This document shows positions 17,406 through 27,325 of a stretch of 64,000 nt of DNA, piece by piece; position 1 is the stretch's first letter; each line of letters begins with the position of its first letter. The position numbers and the translations under genes are program-made. The stretch is from NCBI RefSeq assembly GCF_004349135.1, contig NZ_SMFN01000002.1, forward strand, positions 1-64,000, written 5' to 3'. The notes under the pieces are model-generated. The model saw only the letters and a program-made list of their open reading frames with translations, was not told the origin of the DNA and searched no databases. The stretch comes from Flavobacterium sandaracinum (lineage in GTDB: Bacteria; Bacteroidota; Bacteroidia; Flavobacteriales; Flavobacteriaceae).

Positions 17406-20150
17406 TTGAAAGTAAAAATTGCCCTCTTCTTCCTCTTATATTTCACTTCTTTGCCCTTTTATTCGCAAGAGTTGCTACCGTTTGTTGAAAATTACAACAA
17501 ATCAAATTATCAAGGTGATAATCAGATCTGGAGTGTAGCACAAGGGAATGATAGCGCAATGTACTTTGCTAATAATTATTACTTACTGCGGTATGATGGG
17601 GTAAAATGGGAGAAATATAGTTTGCCAAACAAAACCATAATTCGTTCCGTAATGGTCGATGGTGATCGTATTTATACAGGTTCGTATAAAGAATTTGGCT
17701 ATTGGACCCGAAAAAAAGGAAAGATGCTCTATGTTTCTATTTCTGATAAAACAAAGGTTTTTGACGATAGTGATAATGAAGAAATTTGGAAGATATTTAA
17801 ATTCAAAGGTAAAATTTACTTTCAATCGTTTAACGGACTTTTTTTGTATGATGGAAAAGTAATACAGAAAAATAAATTCCCTTTTCTGGTTTCGTATTGT
17901 TTTGTGGTAGACAATCAATTATTAGTCGCTTCAGTAGAAAAAGGAATTCATAGAATGAATGGTGCCGCATTTGAAAAAATTCCAGGATGGTCCATCTTAG
18001 AAAATAACGTAATTCATGCTATTGAAAAATTCCAAAATAAAATCTATTTTTTCACCAAAAAAAATGGTGTTTATGTAGCAGAAAACGGAGTTATTAAACC
18101 TTGGAATAGTACTTTAAATCCAATTTTGAAAGCAGCTAACATCAATGTTGCTGCGTTTATTAAAAATAATAAATTAGTCATAGGAACGGCTAATAAAGGG
18201 GTTTATATTTTTGATTTAAACACGAATTCATATCAAAATATCAATCGGAATAATGTCTTGATGAACAACTCCATTTTGAGTATTGGTTTAGACAAAGAGA
18301 ATGACTTATGGTTGGGATTAGACAATGGAATTGCTCATATTGAGGTTAATTCTCCTATTTCTATCTTTTACGATAATTCAGGTATTTTAGGATCGGTTTA
18401 TTCCGTTGCAAGTACGTCAAAAGGCTATTTGATGGCTTCTAACCATGGGATTTTTAAATATGAAGACAAGCAACTTTCCTTAATACCGGATACGCAAGGA
18501 CAAGCTTGGAATATCAGCAAATTAAATGATAAATACTTGATAGGTCATAATGAAGGGACTTTTCTTTACGATAATGGCGTGCTTTCCAAATTAAGTACTA
18601 TAAATGGAGGGTGGAATGTAACCAAAAGCAGCATTAATAATTCGTATTTGCAAGCAACTTACAGCGGCGTATTTATTTATAATGATGCGAATAATTTGAA
18701 TCAAAATATAGTAATAAAGGGAATTTTAAAACCGATAAAATACGTTGCTCAAAACCGAAAAAATGAAATATGGGCTGCGGATAATAATAGAGGTTTGTAT
18801 CGAATTCTTTATAATGATGCGTACGAAACAACTGCTTTAAATAATGTAACGCAAAGCAGCAAAATTAAGAATGATTTTGGGGTGAAAATATTTGAGTTTA
18901 GAAATGAGATTCTGTTTTTAATCAATAAGTTATGGTACACTTATAATTCCATCACTAATCAATTAGAGGAAAATGAATTGTTTAATGCAAACTTTAAAAA
19001 TGTATCAAACATCGTATCCATTGATGAAAATCACTTTCTACTACTACAAGAAGGGCTTTTATATACTATTTATGCTAACGGGAATAAATTTGTTCGCAAC
19101 ATTATCCAAGAGAAATATTATAGAGGTAAAATTATCAATGACAATTTAAAAGTATTTAAATACAAGAACAATTATTTGTTAAATCTGGATGATGGTTTTA
19201 TTTCGCTGCAATTAAAAGAGGTTAATAAGAGTGATTCTAAAATTCGGATTGAAGCTTTTGTGAACGACGTTTTGGTTCCAAACAAATCTAAAATCCCTTA
19301 TAATTCTGAATTACAGTTGCATGTATTGTCTGGTGTTTTTGGAGCAGCAAGACCTCATTTATTTTATAAAATAAGCGGAACAAAAGAATTTATTCCTGTA
19401 AGCGAAGGATTGATTGTTTTAAATAATTTAAATAGTGGCTCTGCAGAGATTAGCGTTTATCTTCATGATGGACTTAATTATGACTTGCTTTCTAATTTCC
19501 AATTTATTGTGGCCAAGCCTTGGTATTTTTCGCTTTGGATGATTGCATTGTATCTAATTGTTATCGGTTTGATTTTGTACCTGTATTACAAATGGAATAA
19601 AATGCGATATGTTCAAAAGTTAGCATTGCGAGATGAAGAATTAAAGCATCAAAAGAAAATTCTCGAAATGGAATTAAAGGCTGATAACGAATTGAATATT
19701 CAGGAATATGAGAAACATATTTTAGAATTAGAATTGCAATCCAAATCCTCAGAAGTAGCAGGAAAGTCACTATCAATTGCAAAGCAAAGTGAAATGATAG
19801 AGAATATTCAAGGAATTTTAGATTCGGATATGGATTTCAATAAATTGAAAAGTGAAATTAAAAAAGTCATTAAAATTAATGCTGTCAATAAACATGAATG
19901 GGAAACATTTGAAACAAATTTGAACCAAATTCATAATGAATTCATCATTCATCTTTCTAAAAAATATCCGGCTCTCACTTCAAAGGATATTAAGCTTTGC
20001 ATTTACTTAAAAATGAATCTTTCATCTAAAGAAATTGCACCCATGATGAATATATCTTTCAGAGGAGTGGAGTTGCATCGCTATCGTTTGCGTAAGAAAT
20101 TGAACCTTACTCAAGAAGAAAATCTTTCTAAATTTTTATTAACGATATAA
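17406..20150 (+). CDS. Membrane-spanning LuxR-type transcriptional regulator (SusR-like)
   Basis: Regulator of about 914 residues that joins a periplasmic sensor to a cytoplasmic DNA-binding domain. After a signal peptide (KIALFFLLYFTSLPFYSQ) come beta-propeller-like repeats (to about 620; DKENDLWLGLDNGIAHIE is a typical blade) and a Y_Y_Y-like domain. One membrane segment (about 706-730), a Glu/Lys-rich coiled coil, and a C-terminal helix-turn-helix (LTSKDIKLCIYLKMNLSSKE, then RGVELHRYRLRKKL) follow. It directly precedes susC and most likely senses a glucan and controls this locus. No ATG fits; TTG at 17406 gives the signal peptide, while the earlier TTG at 17385 lies in a -7 box (TATATTTG, 17380-17387). 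Confidence 0.85.
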   Translation: MKVKIALFFLLYFTSLPFYSQELLPFVENYNKSNYQGDNQIWSVAQGNDSAMYFANNYYLLRYDGVKWEKYSLPNKTIIRSVMVDGDRIYTGSYKEFGYWTRKKGKMLYVSISDKTKVFDDSDNEEIWKIFKFKGKIYFQSFNGLFLYDGKVIQKNKFPFLVSYCFVVDNQLLVASVEKGIHRMNGAAFEKIPGWSILENNVIHAIEKFQNKIYFFTKKNGVYVAENGVIKPWNSTLNPILKAANINVAAFIKNNKLVIGTANKGVYIFDLNTNSYQNINRNNVLMNNSILSIGLDKENDLWLGLDNGIAHIEVNSPISIFYDNSGILGSVYSVASTSKGYLMASNHGIFKYEDKQLSLIPDTQGQAWNISKLNDKYLIGHNEGTFLYDNGVLSKLSTINGGWNVTKSSINNSYLQATYSGVFIYNDANNLNQNIVIKGILKPIKYVAQNRKNEIWAADNNRGLYRILYNDAYETTALNNVTQSSKIKNDFGVKIFEFRNEILFLINKLWYTYNSITNQLEENELFNANFKNVSNIVSIDENHFLLLQEGLLYTIYANGNKFVRNIIQEKYYRGKIINDNLKVFKYKNNYLLNLDDGFISLQLKEVNKSDSKIRIEAFVNDVLVPNKSKIPYNSELQLHVLSGVFGAARPHLFYKISGTKEFIPVSEGLIVLNNLNSGSAEISVYLHDGLNYDLLSNFQFIVAKPWYFSLWMIALYLIVIGLILYLYYKWNKMRYVQKLALRDEELKHQKKILEMELKADNELNIQEYEKHILELELQSKSSEVAGKSLSIAKQSEMIENIQGILDSDMDFNKLKSEIKKVIKINAVNKHEWETFETNLNQIHNEFIIHLSKKYPALTSKDIKLCIYLKMNLSSKEIAPMMNISFRGVELHRYRLRKKLNLTQEENLSKFLLTI

Positions 20151-20209
20151 AAGACGCGTTATTTTTATTGATACGTTATTAAATAACCTCTTTTGTTGTG
20201 AAATCCTAG

Positions 20210-20256
20210 TACATCATTACTACATCATACAGTAATGACACGGCACACTTGTGTGG
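20210..20256. promoter_or_regulatory. Candidate operator upstream of susC
   Basis: TACATCAT occurs twice, 11 bp apart (20210 and 20221), overlapping the inverted repeat CATTACT/AGTAATG (20215-20237). CACACTTGTGTG follows at 20245-20256. One helical turn between direct repeats suits a dimeric LuxR-type regulator. That the upstream regulator binds here is inferred. Confidence 0.35.
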
Positions 20257-20392
20257 TCGTTAGCTCCCATAAAACATTGATTTATTGTCTTATTTTACAA
20301 TTTTGATGTAATTATGTAGTATTTTCATTTAACTAACTATAACGTTGTAATTATCTACTTTGGCTGTAATTAATTTAACAAATTATTGATAT

Positions 20393-23300
20393 ATGAGAAA
20401 TATTATTTTTAGCTTTTTAGCACTCCTGTTGCTTCCAGCCTACATGTCTGGTCAAGTAATTAAGGGAAAAGTAGTGGATAAGGAAGGCTTAGGAATTCCT
20501 GGAGCAATTATTATTGCAACTGAATCTAAAACTTCTGCTGATACTGATTTTGATGGTAATTTTAATATCAATGCCAAAATCGGTGAGGTATTAAAAATAA
20601 GTATGCTTGGTTTCGAAGCTATTTCTATTACCGCAGCAGACGGGGTAATGAATATAACATTAAGCGATTCAAAAGATACTGAATTGAAAGAGGTCATTAT
20701 TATTGGGTATGGTAGCCGGAAAAAAATTGACAACACATCTGCCATAACCTCTTTGCGAGCTGAGGAAGTATCTAAAATGAAAGTTTTAAACGCTTCGCAA
20801 GCAATACAGGGTAAGGCTGCAGGTGTACAAGTTATTTCCTCTGATTTACCAGGTGCCGCGCCTTCAGTTATTATAAGGGGATTAGGAACTGCTCTAGGAG
20901 GCAGAACGCCACTTTATATTGTTGATGGGATGCCTACAGAAAACATCAATAATATAAACACAAATGATATCACTGCGTATGAAATTCTGAAGGATGCGTC
21001 CTCTTTAGCCATTTATGGAACTAGAGCAGCTAACGGTGTTATTATTATTACAACTAAGCAAGGACGAGGTAATAAAATTGCAGTAGAAATTGAAACATTT
21101 GCCGGTTTTAGAGCACCTTTACGAACGGTAAAAATGGCTGGAAGTAATAAGTATTCTCATTATTCTAACGCTGCTTTACAAACCACTACTTTTTCGCAGG
21201 ATCAACCTGTAAACACCGATTGGTTTGATGCCATTACAAGAACAGGAACCTATGCGCAAAACAACATTTCGGTATCAGGATCTTCAGAAACTGTGAAATA
21301 CTTTTTTAGTGTAGGTAATTATGAGGAAAAGGCAGTTTTGAATGGCTTAGATTTTAGTCGAACTACTTTTAGAACGAATAACGAATTTAAGATATCTAAG
21401 AAATTGACCGTAAGCCAAAATCTAAGTTTTGGTTCCTCTAATTCGACACCTAAACCTCTGGATGCTTTTACAAACGCTTACAAACAATCTCCAATCATTC
21501 CAGTTCGTTTCCCAAATGGGGAATACGGTGTTCCTTTTGTAGGAGGTGACGGATTTGCTGGTGTTGCTGGTTCTTCATTTAACAATGTTGGTAATCCTGT
21601 TGCTCAACTGGATTACTTTAACGAACAACAGCGCAGCATCACGTTGCAAGGTGGTTTGAAATTAGATTACGATATCTTAGATTCTTTGAAGTTCACGTCG
21701 CAGTTTAACGGCGAATATTACTCATGGAAAAATTATAATTTTGAGGATAGCAAAAGGATTTTTGAGACAAATAACAATCCAGGTCGATTGAGTTCCATTG
21801 TATATCCAGCCGATAGAAACATAAATGTCTTGACTAAAGGGAGAAATCAGTATTTCAATTGGAACTTATCAAATTATTTGACATACAATAAAGTATTTGC
21901 GTCGGTTCATGATATTGAAATTACCGCAGGTACTGAAACTTCTGTGAGAGGTCCGCGCGAAGAATTGCGAGTTGTAAGAAGGAATGTGAATGAAAATTCA
22001 AACTATTGGTCACTAGCTGGAGTTGATTATGGAGCGACAGTCTTAAATTTTAACGATGCGGTTTTTAATGAAAGTAGATTATTATCATATTTCGGTCGTT
22101 TTCAATATAAATTGATGGATAAATATTTAGTAACAGGTACGTTGAGACGAGATGGATCTTCAAATTTTGGGAAAGATTTTCGATGGGGAACTTTTCCAGC
22201 TTTGGGCTTGGGATGGATTATTACAAAGGAGAATTTTATGGCTGATGTTAAATCAGTAAACTTACTAAAATTGAGAGGTAGTTGGGGTAAGTTAGGCAAT
22301 CAAAATGTTCCTTTAAACAATCAGGCCTATAGCGTAGCAGGACTTACTTCATATTTAGGTGGTTCCATTTTATTAGATGGTACAACCGTAAACTCACAAA
22401 TCGATCCTAGTTTATCATGGGAAGTTACTGAAGAAGCTTCTATAGGTTTAGATTTTGAGTTATTAAATAGTAGACTAAAAGGGTCTTTTGACGTCTATGA
22501 CAAAACAACAAATAATGTAATTTTGAATACTAGGCCTTTGATAACATCTGGCATTAGTAGTGCATCGCCAGCGCATGTGGGCGAAGTATCTAACAGAGGT
22601 TATGAAGCAGCGCTGAGATGGGATGATCAAATTAACGATAATTTAAGTTACTGGGTAGGAGGAAATTTTTCCAGTAATAAAAATGAACTAACAGGATTAA
22701 TCAACGCTACTCTTGCACCAGTTATAGGGGGAGATTTAGCTAATGGACAGTTCACTAAAATCTTAGATAATACTTCAGTTGGTCAACCATTAGGCAGTTT
22801 TTTTATGTATGAATATGCAGGTTTTGATCCTTCTACTGGTGAAAAGCTGTACTTAAACGCTGCTGGAAATGCTGTTACTCAAGATGTGTTAAATGCTAAC
22901 ACCGATAAAAAGTATGTAGGCTCTATTTTACCAACTTCAAATTATGGTGTTACTCTTGGTGTCATTTACAAAAACATTGATTTCTCTGTAGATGGTTATG
23001 GTACTGCTGGAGCAAAAGTGTATAACGGTAAAAAAGCGCAACGATTTACAGGAGAAAATGTTGAAGATTCGTTAGCAACTAATTTTTGGACAGCTAACAA
23101 CACAACGGCTGCAAATCCTGCTCCTTTCAACCAAGTACCCGTAGCATCTACTTTTTATTTAGAATCAGGTGACTTTTTTAGAGTCAACAATATTTCACTG
23201 GGTTATAAAATTCCATTAGAAGGAATGTTTATCAATGCATGTAGAATATACGTTAATGCTATAAATCCTTTTATCACGCAAAGATTTTCAGGTTTCTCAC

Positions 23301-23404
23301 CAGAGTTAAATGGTGATGGGAACCCTTATGGAAGTCAAGGGATTGAATTAAATGCCTATCCGGCATTGCGATCAATAGTTGTAGGAGCTAATTTAAAATT
23401 TTAA
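20393..23404 (+). CDS. SusC/RagA-family TonB-dependent transporter
   Basis: Outer membrane transporter of 1003 residues that imports oligosaccharides using TonB energy. After a signal peptide ending near SGQ lies a carboxypeptidase-regulatory-like domain (about 22-100), a TonB-box-like stretch (LKEVIIIGYGSRKK), the plug (about 110-230; ASQAIQGKAAGVQV, IRGLGTALGGRTPLYIVDG) and a beta-barrel ending in IVVGANLKF with a terminal Phe. It is followed after 4 bp by the susD-like gene, the obligate partner, and preceded by the regulator. The substrate is probably a beta-glucan, judged from the enzymes downstream. Confidence 0.96.
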   Translation: MRNIIFSFLALLLLPAYMSGQVIKGKVVDKEGLGIPGAIIIATESKTSADTDFDGNFNINAKIGEVLKISMLGFEAISITAADGVMNITLSDSKDTELKEVIIIGYGSRKKIDNTSAITSLRAEEVSKMKVLNASQAIQGKAAGVQVISSDLPGAAPSVIIRGLGTALGGRTPLYIVDGMPTENINNINTNDITAYEILKDASSLAIYGTRAANGVIIITTKQGRGNKIAVEIETFAGFRAPLRTVKMAGSNKYSHYSNAALQTTTFSQDQPVNTDWFDAITRTGTYAQNNISVSGSSETVKYFFSVGNYEEKAVLNGLDFSRTTFRTNNEFKISKKLTVSQNLSFGSSNSTPKPLDAFTNAYKQSPIIPVRFPNGEYGVPFVGGDGFAGVAGSSFNNVGNPVAQLDYFNEQQRSITLQGGLKLDYDILDSLKFTSQFNGEYYSWKNYNFEDSKRIFETNNNPGRLSSIVYPADRNINVLTKGRNQYFNWNLSNYLTYNKVFASVHDIEITAGTETSVRGPREELRVVRRNVNENSNYWSLAGVDYGATVLNFNDAVFNESRLLSYFGRFQYKLMDKYLVTGTLRRDGSSNFGKDFRWGTFPALGLGWIITKENFMADVKSVNLLKLRGSWGKLGNQNVPLNNQAYSVAGLTSYLGGSILLDGTTVNSQIDPSLSWEVTEEASIGLDFELLNSRLKGSFDVYDKTTNNVILNTRPLITSGISSASPAHVGEVSNRGYEAALRWDDQINDNLSYWVGGNFSSNKNELTGLINATLAPVIGGDLANGQFTKILDNTSVGQPLGSFFMYEYAGFDPSTGEKLYLNAAGNAVTQDVLNANTDKKYVGSILPTSNYGVTLGVIYKNIDFSVDGYGTAGAKVYNGKKAQRFTGENVEDSLATNFWTANNTTAANPAPFNQVPVASTFYLESGDFFRVNNISLGYKIPLEGMFINACRIYVNAINPFITQRFSGFSPELNGDGNPYGSQGIELNAYPALRSIVVGANLKF

Positions 23405-23408
23405 TAAG

Positions 23409-24863
23409 ATGAAAAAGATATATTTATCAATAGTTGTGCTATCCATAGTTTTTTTCTCTGGATGTTCAGATGAATTTTTAGATGTGGATCAAACAGAGTC
23501 CATATCAACTCAAGATGTTGAATTGTTCAATAATGATGCAGGTGCAGCCACGTTTGTTACTGCAATTTATAGTAAGTTTCTAGATTTTAACATGTCATCG
23601 TTTTCATGGAATGGAGTTTCAAGTATTGCCTCAGATGATGCCGATAAAGGTTCATCCCCAGGGGATACAGGCTCAGATAAAGATGTTATGGATGCATTGA
23701 CTTATAACCCTTCTTCCTTATCAATTACTGAAATTTTTTCGGCTAATTATGAAGGCATAAATAGATGCAATCAAGCTTTGAATGTAATTCCTCAACTAGA
23801 TAAAGCCGATGCTACATTGCGAGCTAGATTAATGGGTGAAGCAAAGTTCTTGAGAGCTTTTATGTATTTTACATTAGTAAAAACTTATGGTGGAGTGCCT
23901 ATTATAGATCGCTTACCCAATCCTTCATCCCAGGAAGATAGAGTTATGCAGCTAACACGCAAATCAAAAGAGGAAGTATATGCCTTTATAGAAAAAGATT
24001 TGAATGATGCCATTGAAGTACTTTTTGAAAAGTCGCAATACTCCAGCAGTGAAAGAGGTAGAGCCTCAAAAGGAGCTGCTTATGCTTTATTAGCAAAAGT
24101 GAATCTGTACCAAAAAAATTGGCAAAAAGTGGTTGATAATTGTAATCTCGTTACTGGCTATTCTATAGTTCCTGACTATGCATCTATGTTTAGATTAGCT
24201 GGTGAAAATGGGCCAGAATCTATTTTTGAAATTCAAGGTGTAGGATCTATACCTATTAAAGGAATTCAAAACTACTCTGTGAGCCAAGGGGCACGTGGTG
24301 CAGGTGGCTGGGGTTGGGGTTTTAATACTCCATCTGAAAGTTTGCTAAATGCTTACGAAGTAGGCGATGTTAGAAAAAATGCTACAATTATTTTTGCGGG
24401 AACTACTTTGTATGATGGACGTGTTGTGCCAACTACCGTTGAAAATCCAAGATACAATTACAAAGCGTACTCTTCGGCAATTCCTGATGCTGATCAATCA
24501 GATACAAATATTAGGTATTTGCGATATGCTGAAGTTTTATTAATGAAAGCAGAGGCGTTAAATGAGTTAAATCAAACTTCAGTTGCAATCCCTTTATTAA
24601 ACCAAATTAGATTAAGAGCAGGGTTAGGTAATACAACTGCCGTTTCACAAGCCGATGTGAGAATAGCAATATGGAAAGAGAGACGAGTTGAATTGGCCTT
24701 TGAACACGATCGCTTTTTTGATGTCGTGAGAACTGGTCAAGCAGTGGCTGCATTTGCCATTCATGGAAAAACATTTGTAGCAGGGAAGCATGAAGTATTT
24801 CCATTGCCTCAACTGTTCATTAATGAAACGGCTGGATTATCGTCACAAAACCCAGGGTATTAA
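23409..24863 (+). CDS. SusD/RagB-family surface glycan-binding lipoprotein
   Basis: Surface lipoprotein of 484 residues that forms the lid over the SusC channel and captures glycans. The signal peptide has the lipobox FSGC. N-terminal family features (SDEFLDVDQTESIS) and the later tetratricopeptide-like helical core are present (GEAKFLRAFMYFTLVKTYGG, ALLAKVNLYQKNWQKV), and it has the usual end region (LRYAEVLLMKAEALNELN, RRVELAFEHDRFFDVVRTG). It lies 4 bp after susC and 18 bp before a LamG lipoprotein gene in the same operon. Confidence 0.96.
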   Translation: MKKIYLSIVVLSIVFFSGCSDEFLDVDQTESISTQDVELFNNDAGAATFVTAIYSKFLDFNMSSFSWNGVSSIASDDADKGSSPGDTGSDKDVMDALTYNPSSLSITEIFSANYEGINRCNQALNVIPQLDKADATLRARLMGEAKFLRAFMYFTLVKTYGGVPIIDRLPNPSSQEDRVMQLTRKSKEEVYAFIEKDLNDAIEVLFEKSQYSSSERGRASKGAAYALLAKVNLYQKNWQKVVDNCNLVTGYSIVPDYASMFRLAGENGPESIFEIQGVGSIPIKGIQNYSVSQGARGAGGWGWGFNTPSESLLNAYEVGDVRKNATIIFAGTTLYDGRVVPTTVENPRYNYKAYSSAIPDADQSDTNIRYLRYAEVLLMKAEALNELNQTSVAIPLLNQIRLRAGLGNTTAVSQADVRIAIWKERRVELAFEHDRFFDVVRTGQAVAAFAIHGKTFVAGKHEVFPLPQLFINETAGLSSQNPGY

Positions 24864-24881
24864 TTTTAAAAAACTGATAAA

Positions 24882-25859
24882 ATGAAAACAAACAAATATA
24901 ATTTACTATTCACTTGTGCTTTGGTTTCACAATTTTTTGTAAGCTGCACACAAGATAATATTGATAAGGTAAATGCGCCAATTGCTTATGAACCAATTGG
25001 AGGTTTTGAAAACTCAGATGATATAGCTTCTGCCGACTTAGTGTCTAAAATGAGTTTTGAAAATAATTTAACAGATAGCAAGGGCGCAATTAGTAATATA
25101 CTGGGTACTAATATTGCTTACGCTGTTGGAGCAAAAGGGAATGCCTATAATGGCTCTAGTACTCAAGAACGTTACTTTACAGGAAATGCTAGTACGGCTC
25201 TTACGGGGCTAAATAGCTTTACTTTTTCTTTCTGGATGAATACTGCTAATACGGTTGATCCAGCAGTGGCTGGGCAAGGTAAAGGTGCTCAAGGAATATT
25301 CAGTATTGTGCGACCTACGGAGTTTTGGGGTGCATTAAATGTCTTTATGGAAAATCCAGACGCAGCGTTTCCCAATCGAATTCGATTGAAAGTTAATTTA
25401 GAAAACGGTAGAGCGGGAGTAGCGTGGGGAAGTTGGGGTCCCATCATTAATATCGATAATAATATAAATAGATGGATGCATGTGGTCTTTTCGTATGATG
25501 CAGCTACTAGTAGATTTTCAGCCTATGTCAATGGTGAATTAGCAAGCAATTTGGGGTCATTTCCATATGCTCCAGCAGCTGGAGTTAATGGAACAACTAT
25601 ATTTTATGCAGACAATCCCGGCAGTTTAGATAATAGTAATAATGCTCCAAGATTTGGTGATTTTCAAATGGCAGGAATCAATGGTAAATTAGTTATTGGT
25701 ACGCATCCCTTTGAAACCACTCCAGCACTAAATAATGGAACACCGCAGGATTGGGCTACTAGTTATGCTGGTTTACTTGATGAATTGCGTATTTATAAAT
25801 CAGCGCTTACTCCCAGTGACATTCGTTTTTTATTTCAATTAGAAAGTGATGGTCGATAA
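24882..25859 (+). CDS. LamG/concanavalin-like surface lipoprotein
   Basis: Lipoprotein of 325 residues (lipobox VSC near residue 22) with a laminin-G/lectin-like domain from about residue 55: DLVSKMSFENNLTDSKGA, then SFTFSFWMNTAN, and MHVVFSYDAATSRFSAYVNG, ending in LLDELRIYKSALTPSDI, the typical last strand. Proteins in this position after SusD usually are surface glycan-binding proteins, and that role is inferred here. No catalytic motif is seen. It is part of the operon between susD and the glucanase gene. Confidence 0.85.
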   Translation: MKTNKYNLLFTCALVSQFFVSCTQDNIDKVNAPIAYEPIGGFENSDDIASADLVSKMSFENNLTDSKGAISNILGTNIAYAVGAKGNAYNGSSTQERYFTGNASTALTGLNSFTFSFWMNTANTVDPAVAGQGKGAQGIFSIVRPTEFWGALNVFMENPDAAFPNRIRLKVNLENGRAGVAWGSWGPIINIDNNINRWMHVVFSYDAATSRFSAYVNGELASNLGSFPYAPAAGVNGTTIFYADNPGSLDNSNNAPRFGDFQMAGINGKLVIGTHPFETTPALNNGTPQDWATSYAGLLDELRIYKSALTPSDIRFLFQLESDGR

Positions 25860-25921
25860 ATTTTTACCGCTGGATAGTGAGCAAAGTTTGCTTTGATTAT
25901 TAACATACATAATTTATTACC

Positions 25922-27313
25922 ATGAAAAAACAAATCACTTATGGATTACTTTTTATAACCCTTTTTATATCTTGTTCATCTTCACCATCTCCTGAGGGAG
26001 GAGGTACGGGAACTCCATTACCTACTACTCCTGCTCCTCAAATAGTTCCGTTGACTGAAACGCAGGCTATGGATCAAGTTCAAAGAGATGTTATTAAATA
26101 TTTCTGGGATTATGCAGAGACCAACTCAAAATTAGCTCGCGAAAGGTATTTCGCAGATCAACCCAGTTTTGAATCTAATATTATTACAACTGGTGGATCG
26201 GGTTTTGGATTGATGACCCTTGTTGTAGGGATAGAACGTGGTTTTATTCCAAGAGCTGAGGCAGTAACTAGAATGACAACTGCGCTGAATTTTTTAAAAA
26301 ACGCGGATAGATTTCATGGAGCTTGGCCGCATTGGATTGACGGTAGAACTGGCAGAGTCATCCCATTCAGCGCTAAAGATAATGGTGGTGATATTGTTGA
26401 AACTGCACTTTTGTGTCAAGGATTATTGACACTAAGAGAATATTTTAAAAGCGGTAACGCATCCGAAATAACACTTTCAACATTAGCAGACGAGCTATGG
26501 AAAGGTGTAGAATGGGATTGGTACACAAGAGGTGAAAATGCGATGTACTGGCATTGGTCTCCTAATTTTGGATGGGACATGAATTTTAAGCTTCAAGGAT
26601 ATGACGAAGTTTTAATCGCTTACGTATTAGGTGCTTCTTCTCCTACACATCCAATTCCTGTTGCTGCATACAACCAAGGCTGGGCTAGAAGTGGCGCCAT
26701 TGTAAATGGAGGTTCTCAATATGGAATTCCAGTAATTGTCAATCATAATGGTGCAACTGGAAATGTAGGACCTCTATTTTGGGCTCAATATTCCTATCTG
26801 GGATTGGATCCAAGAGGTTTGACTGATGGTTCTATTAATTATGGGAATTTAACACAAAATCATTCTAAGATTATCAATCAATATTGTGTTGCTAATCCAA
26901 AACAATGGAGAGGCTATTCAGATAAATGTTGGGGACTTACTGCAAGTTACACTAGAAATATTGATGGAACCACTGGATATACCGCGCACCAACCTTTGAA
27001 TGACACAGGAGTCATAACACCTACGGCTGCCTTATCTTCATTTCCTTATACGCCAGTTGAAAGTATGAAGTTTTTATTGTACTTGTATAATGAAAGAAAG
27101 AATGACTTGATCGGTATCGCTGGACCTTACGATGCTTTTTCAACACATTATAATTGGGTTACGCCACGCTATTTAGCAATTGATCAAGGGACAATTGCGC
27201 CAATGATCGAAAATCATCGAACAGGTTTAATTTGGAAACTATTTATGCAAGCTCCAGAAGTTAGAACTGGTTTGCAAGCAATAGGATTCAAATCTACCCA
27301 ACACGGTTTTTAA
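25922..27313 (+). CDS. GH144-like glucanase lipoprotein (glucoamylase-family, PF10091)
   Basis: Lipoprotein of 463 residues (lipobox FISC, then a Ser/Pro/Gly/Thr-rich linker to about 45). The catalytic region matches the glucoamylase family PF10091: QRDVIKYFWDYAETNSKLAR, TTGGSGFGLMTLVVGIERGF, DNGGDIVETALLCQGLL, YWHWSPNFGWDMNF, and the end (TGLIWKLFMQAPEVRTGL). This family includes GH144 endo-beta-1,2-glucanases, such as that from Chitinophaga pinensis; other members are untested, so substrate is inferred. With the GH3 enzyme downstream it would break a beta-glucan at the surface or in the periplasm. Catalytic residues cannot be assigned here. Confidence 0.85.
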   Translation: MKKQITYGLLFITLFISCSSSPSPEGGGTGTPLPTTPAPQIVPLTETQAMDQVQRDVIKYFWDYAETNSKLARERYFADQPSFESNIITTGGSGFGLMTLVVGIERGFIPRAEAVTRMTTALNFLKNADRFHGAWPHWIDGRTGRVIPFSAKDNGGDIVETALLCQGLLTLREYFKSGNASEITLSTLADELWKGVEWDWYTRGENAMYWHWSPNFGWDMNFKLQGYDEVLIAYVLGASSPTHPIPVAAYNQGWARSGAIVNGGSQYGIPVIVNHNGATGNVGPLFWAQYSYLGLDPRGLTDGSINYGNLTQNHSKIINQYCVANPKQWRGYSDKCWGLTASYTRNIDGTTGYTAHQPLNDTGVITPTAALSSFPYTPVESMKFLLYLYNERKNDLIGIAGPYDAFSTHYNWVTPRYLAIDQGTIAPMIENHRTGLIWKLFMQAPEVRTGLQAIGFKSTQHGF

Positions 27314-27325
27314 ATTTGAATTATC

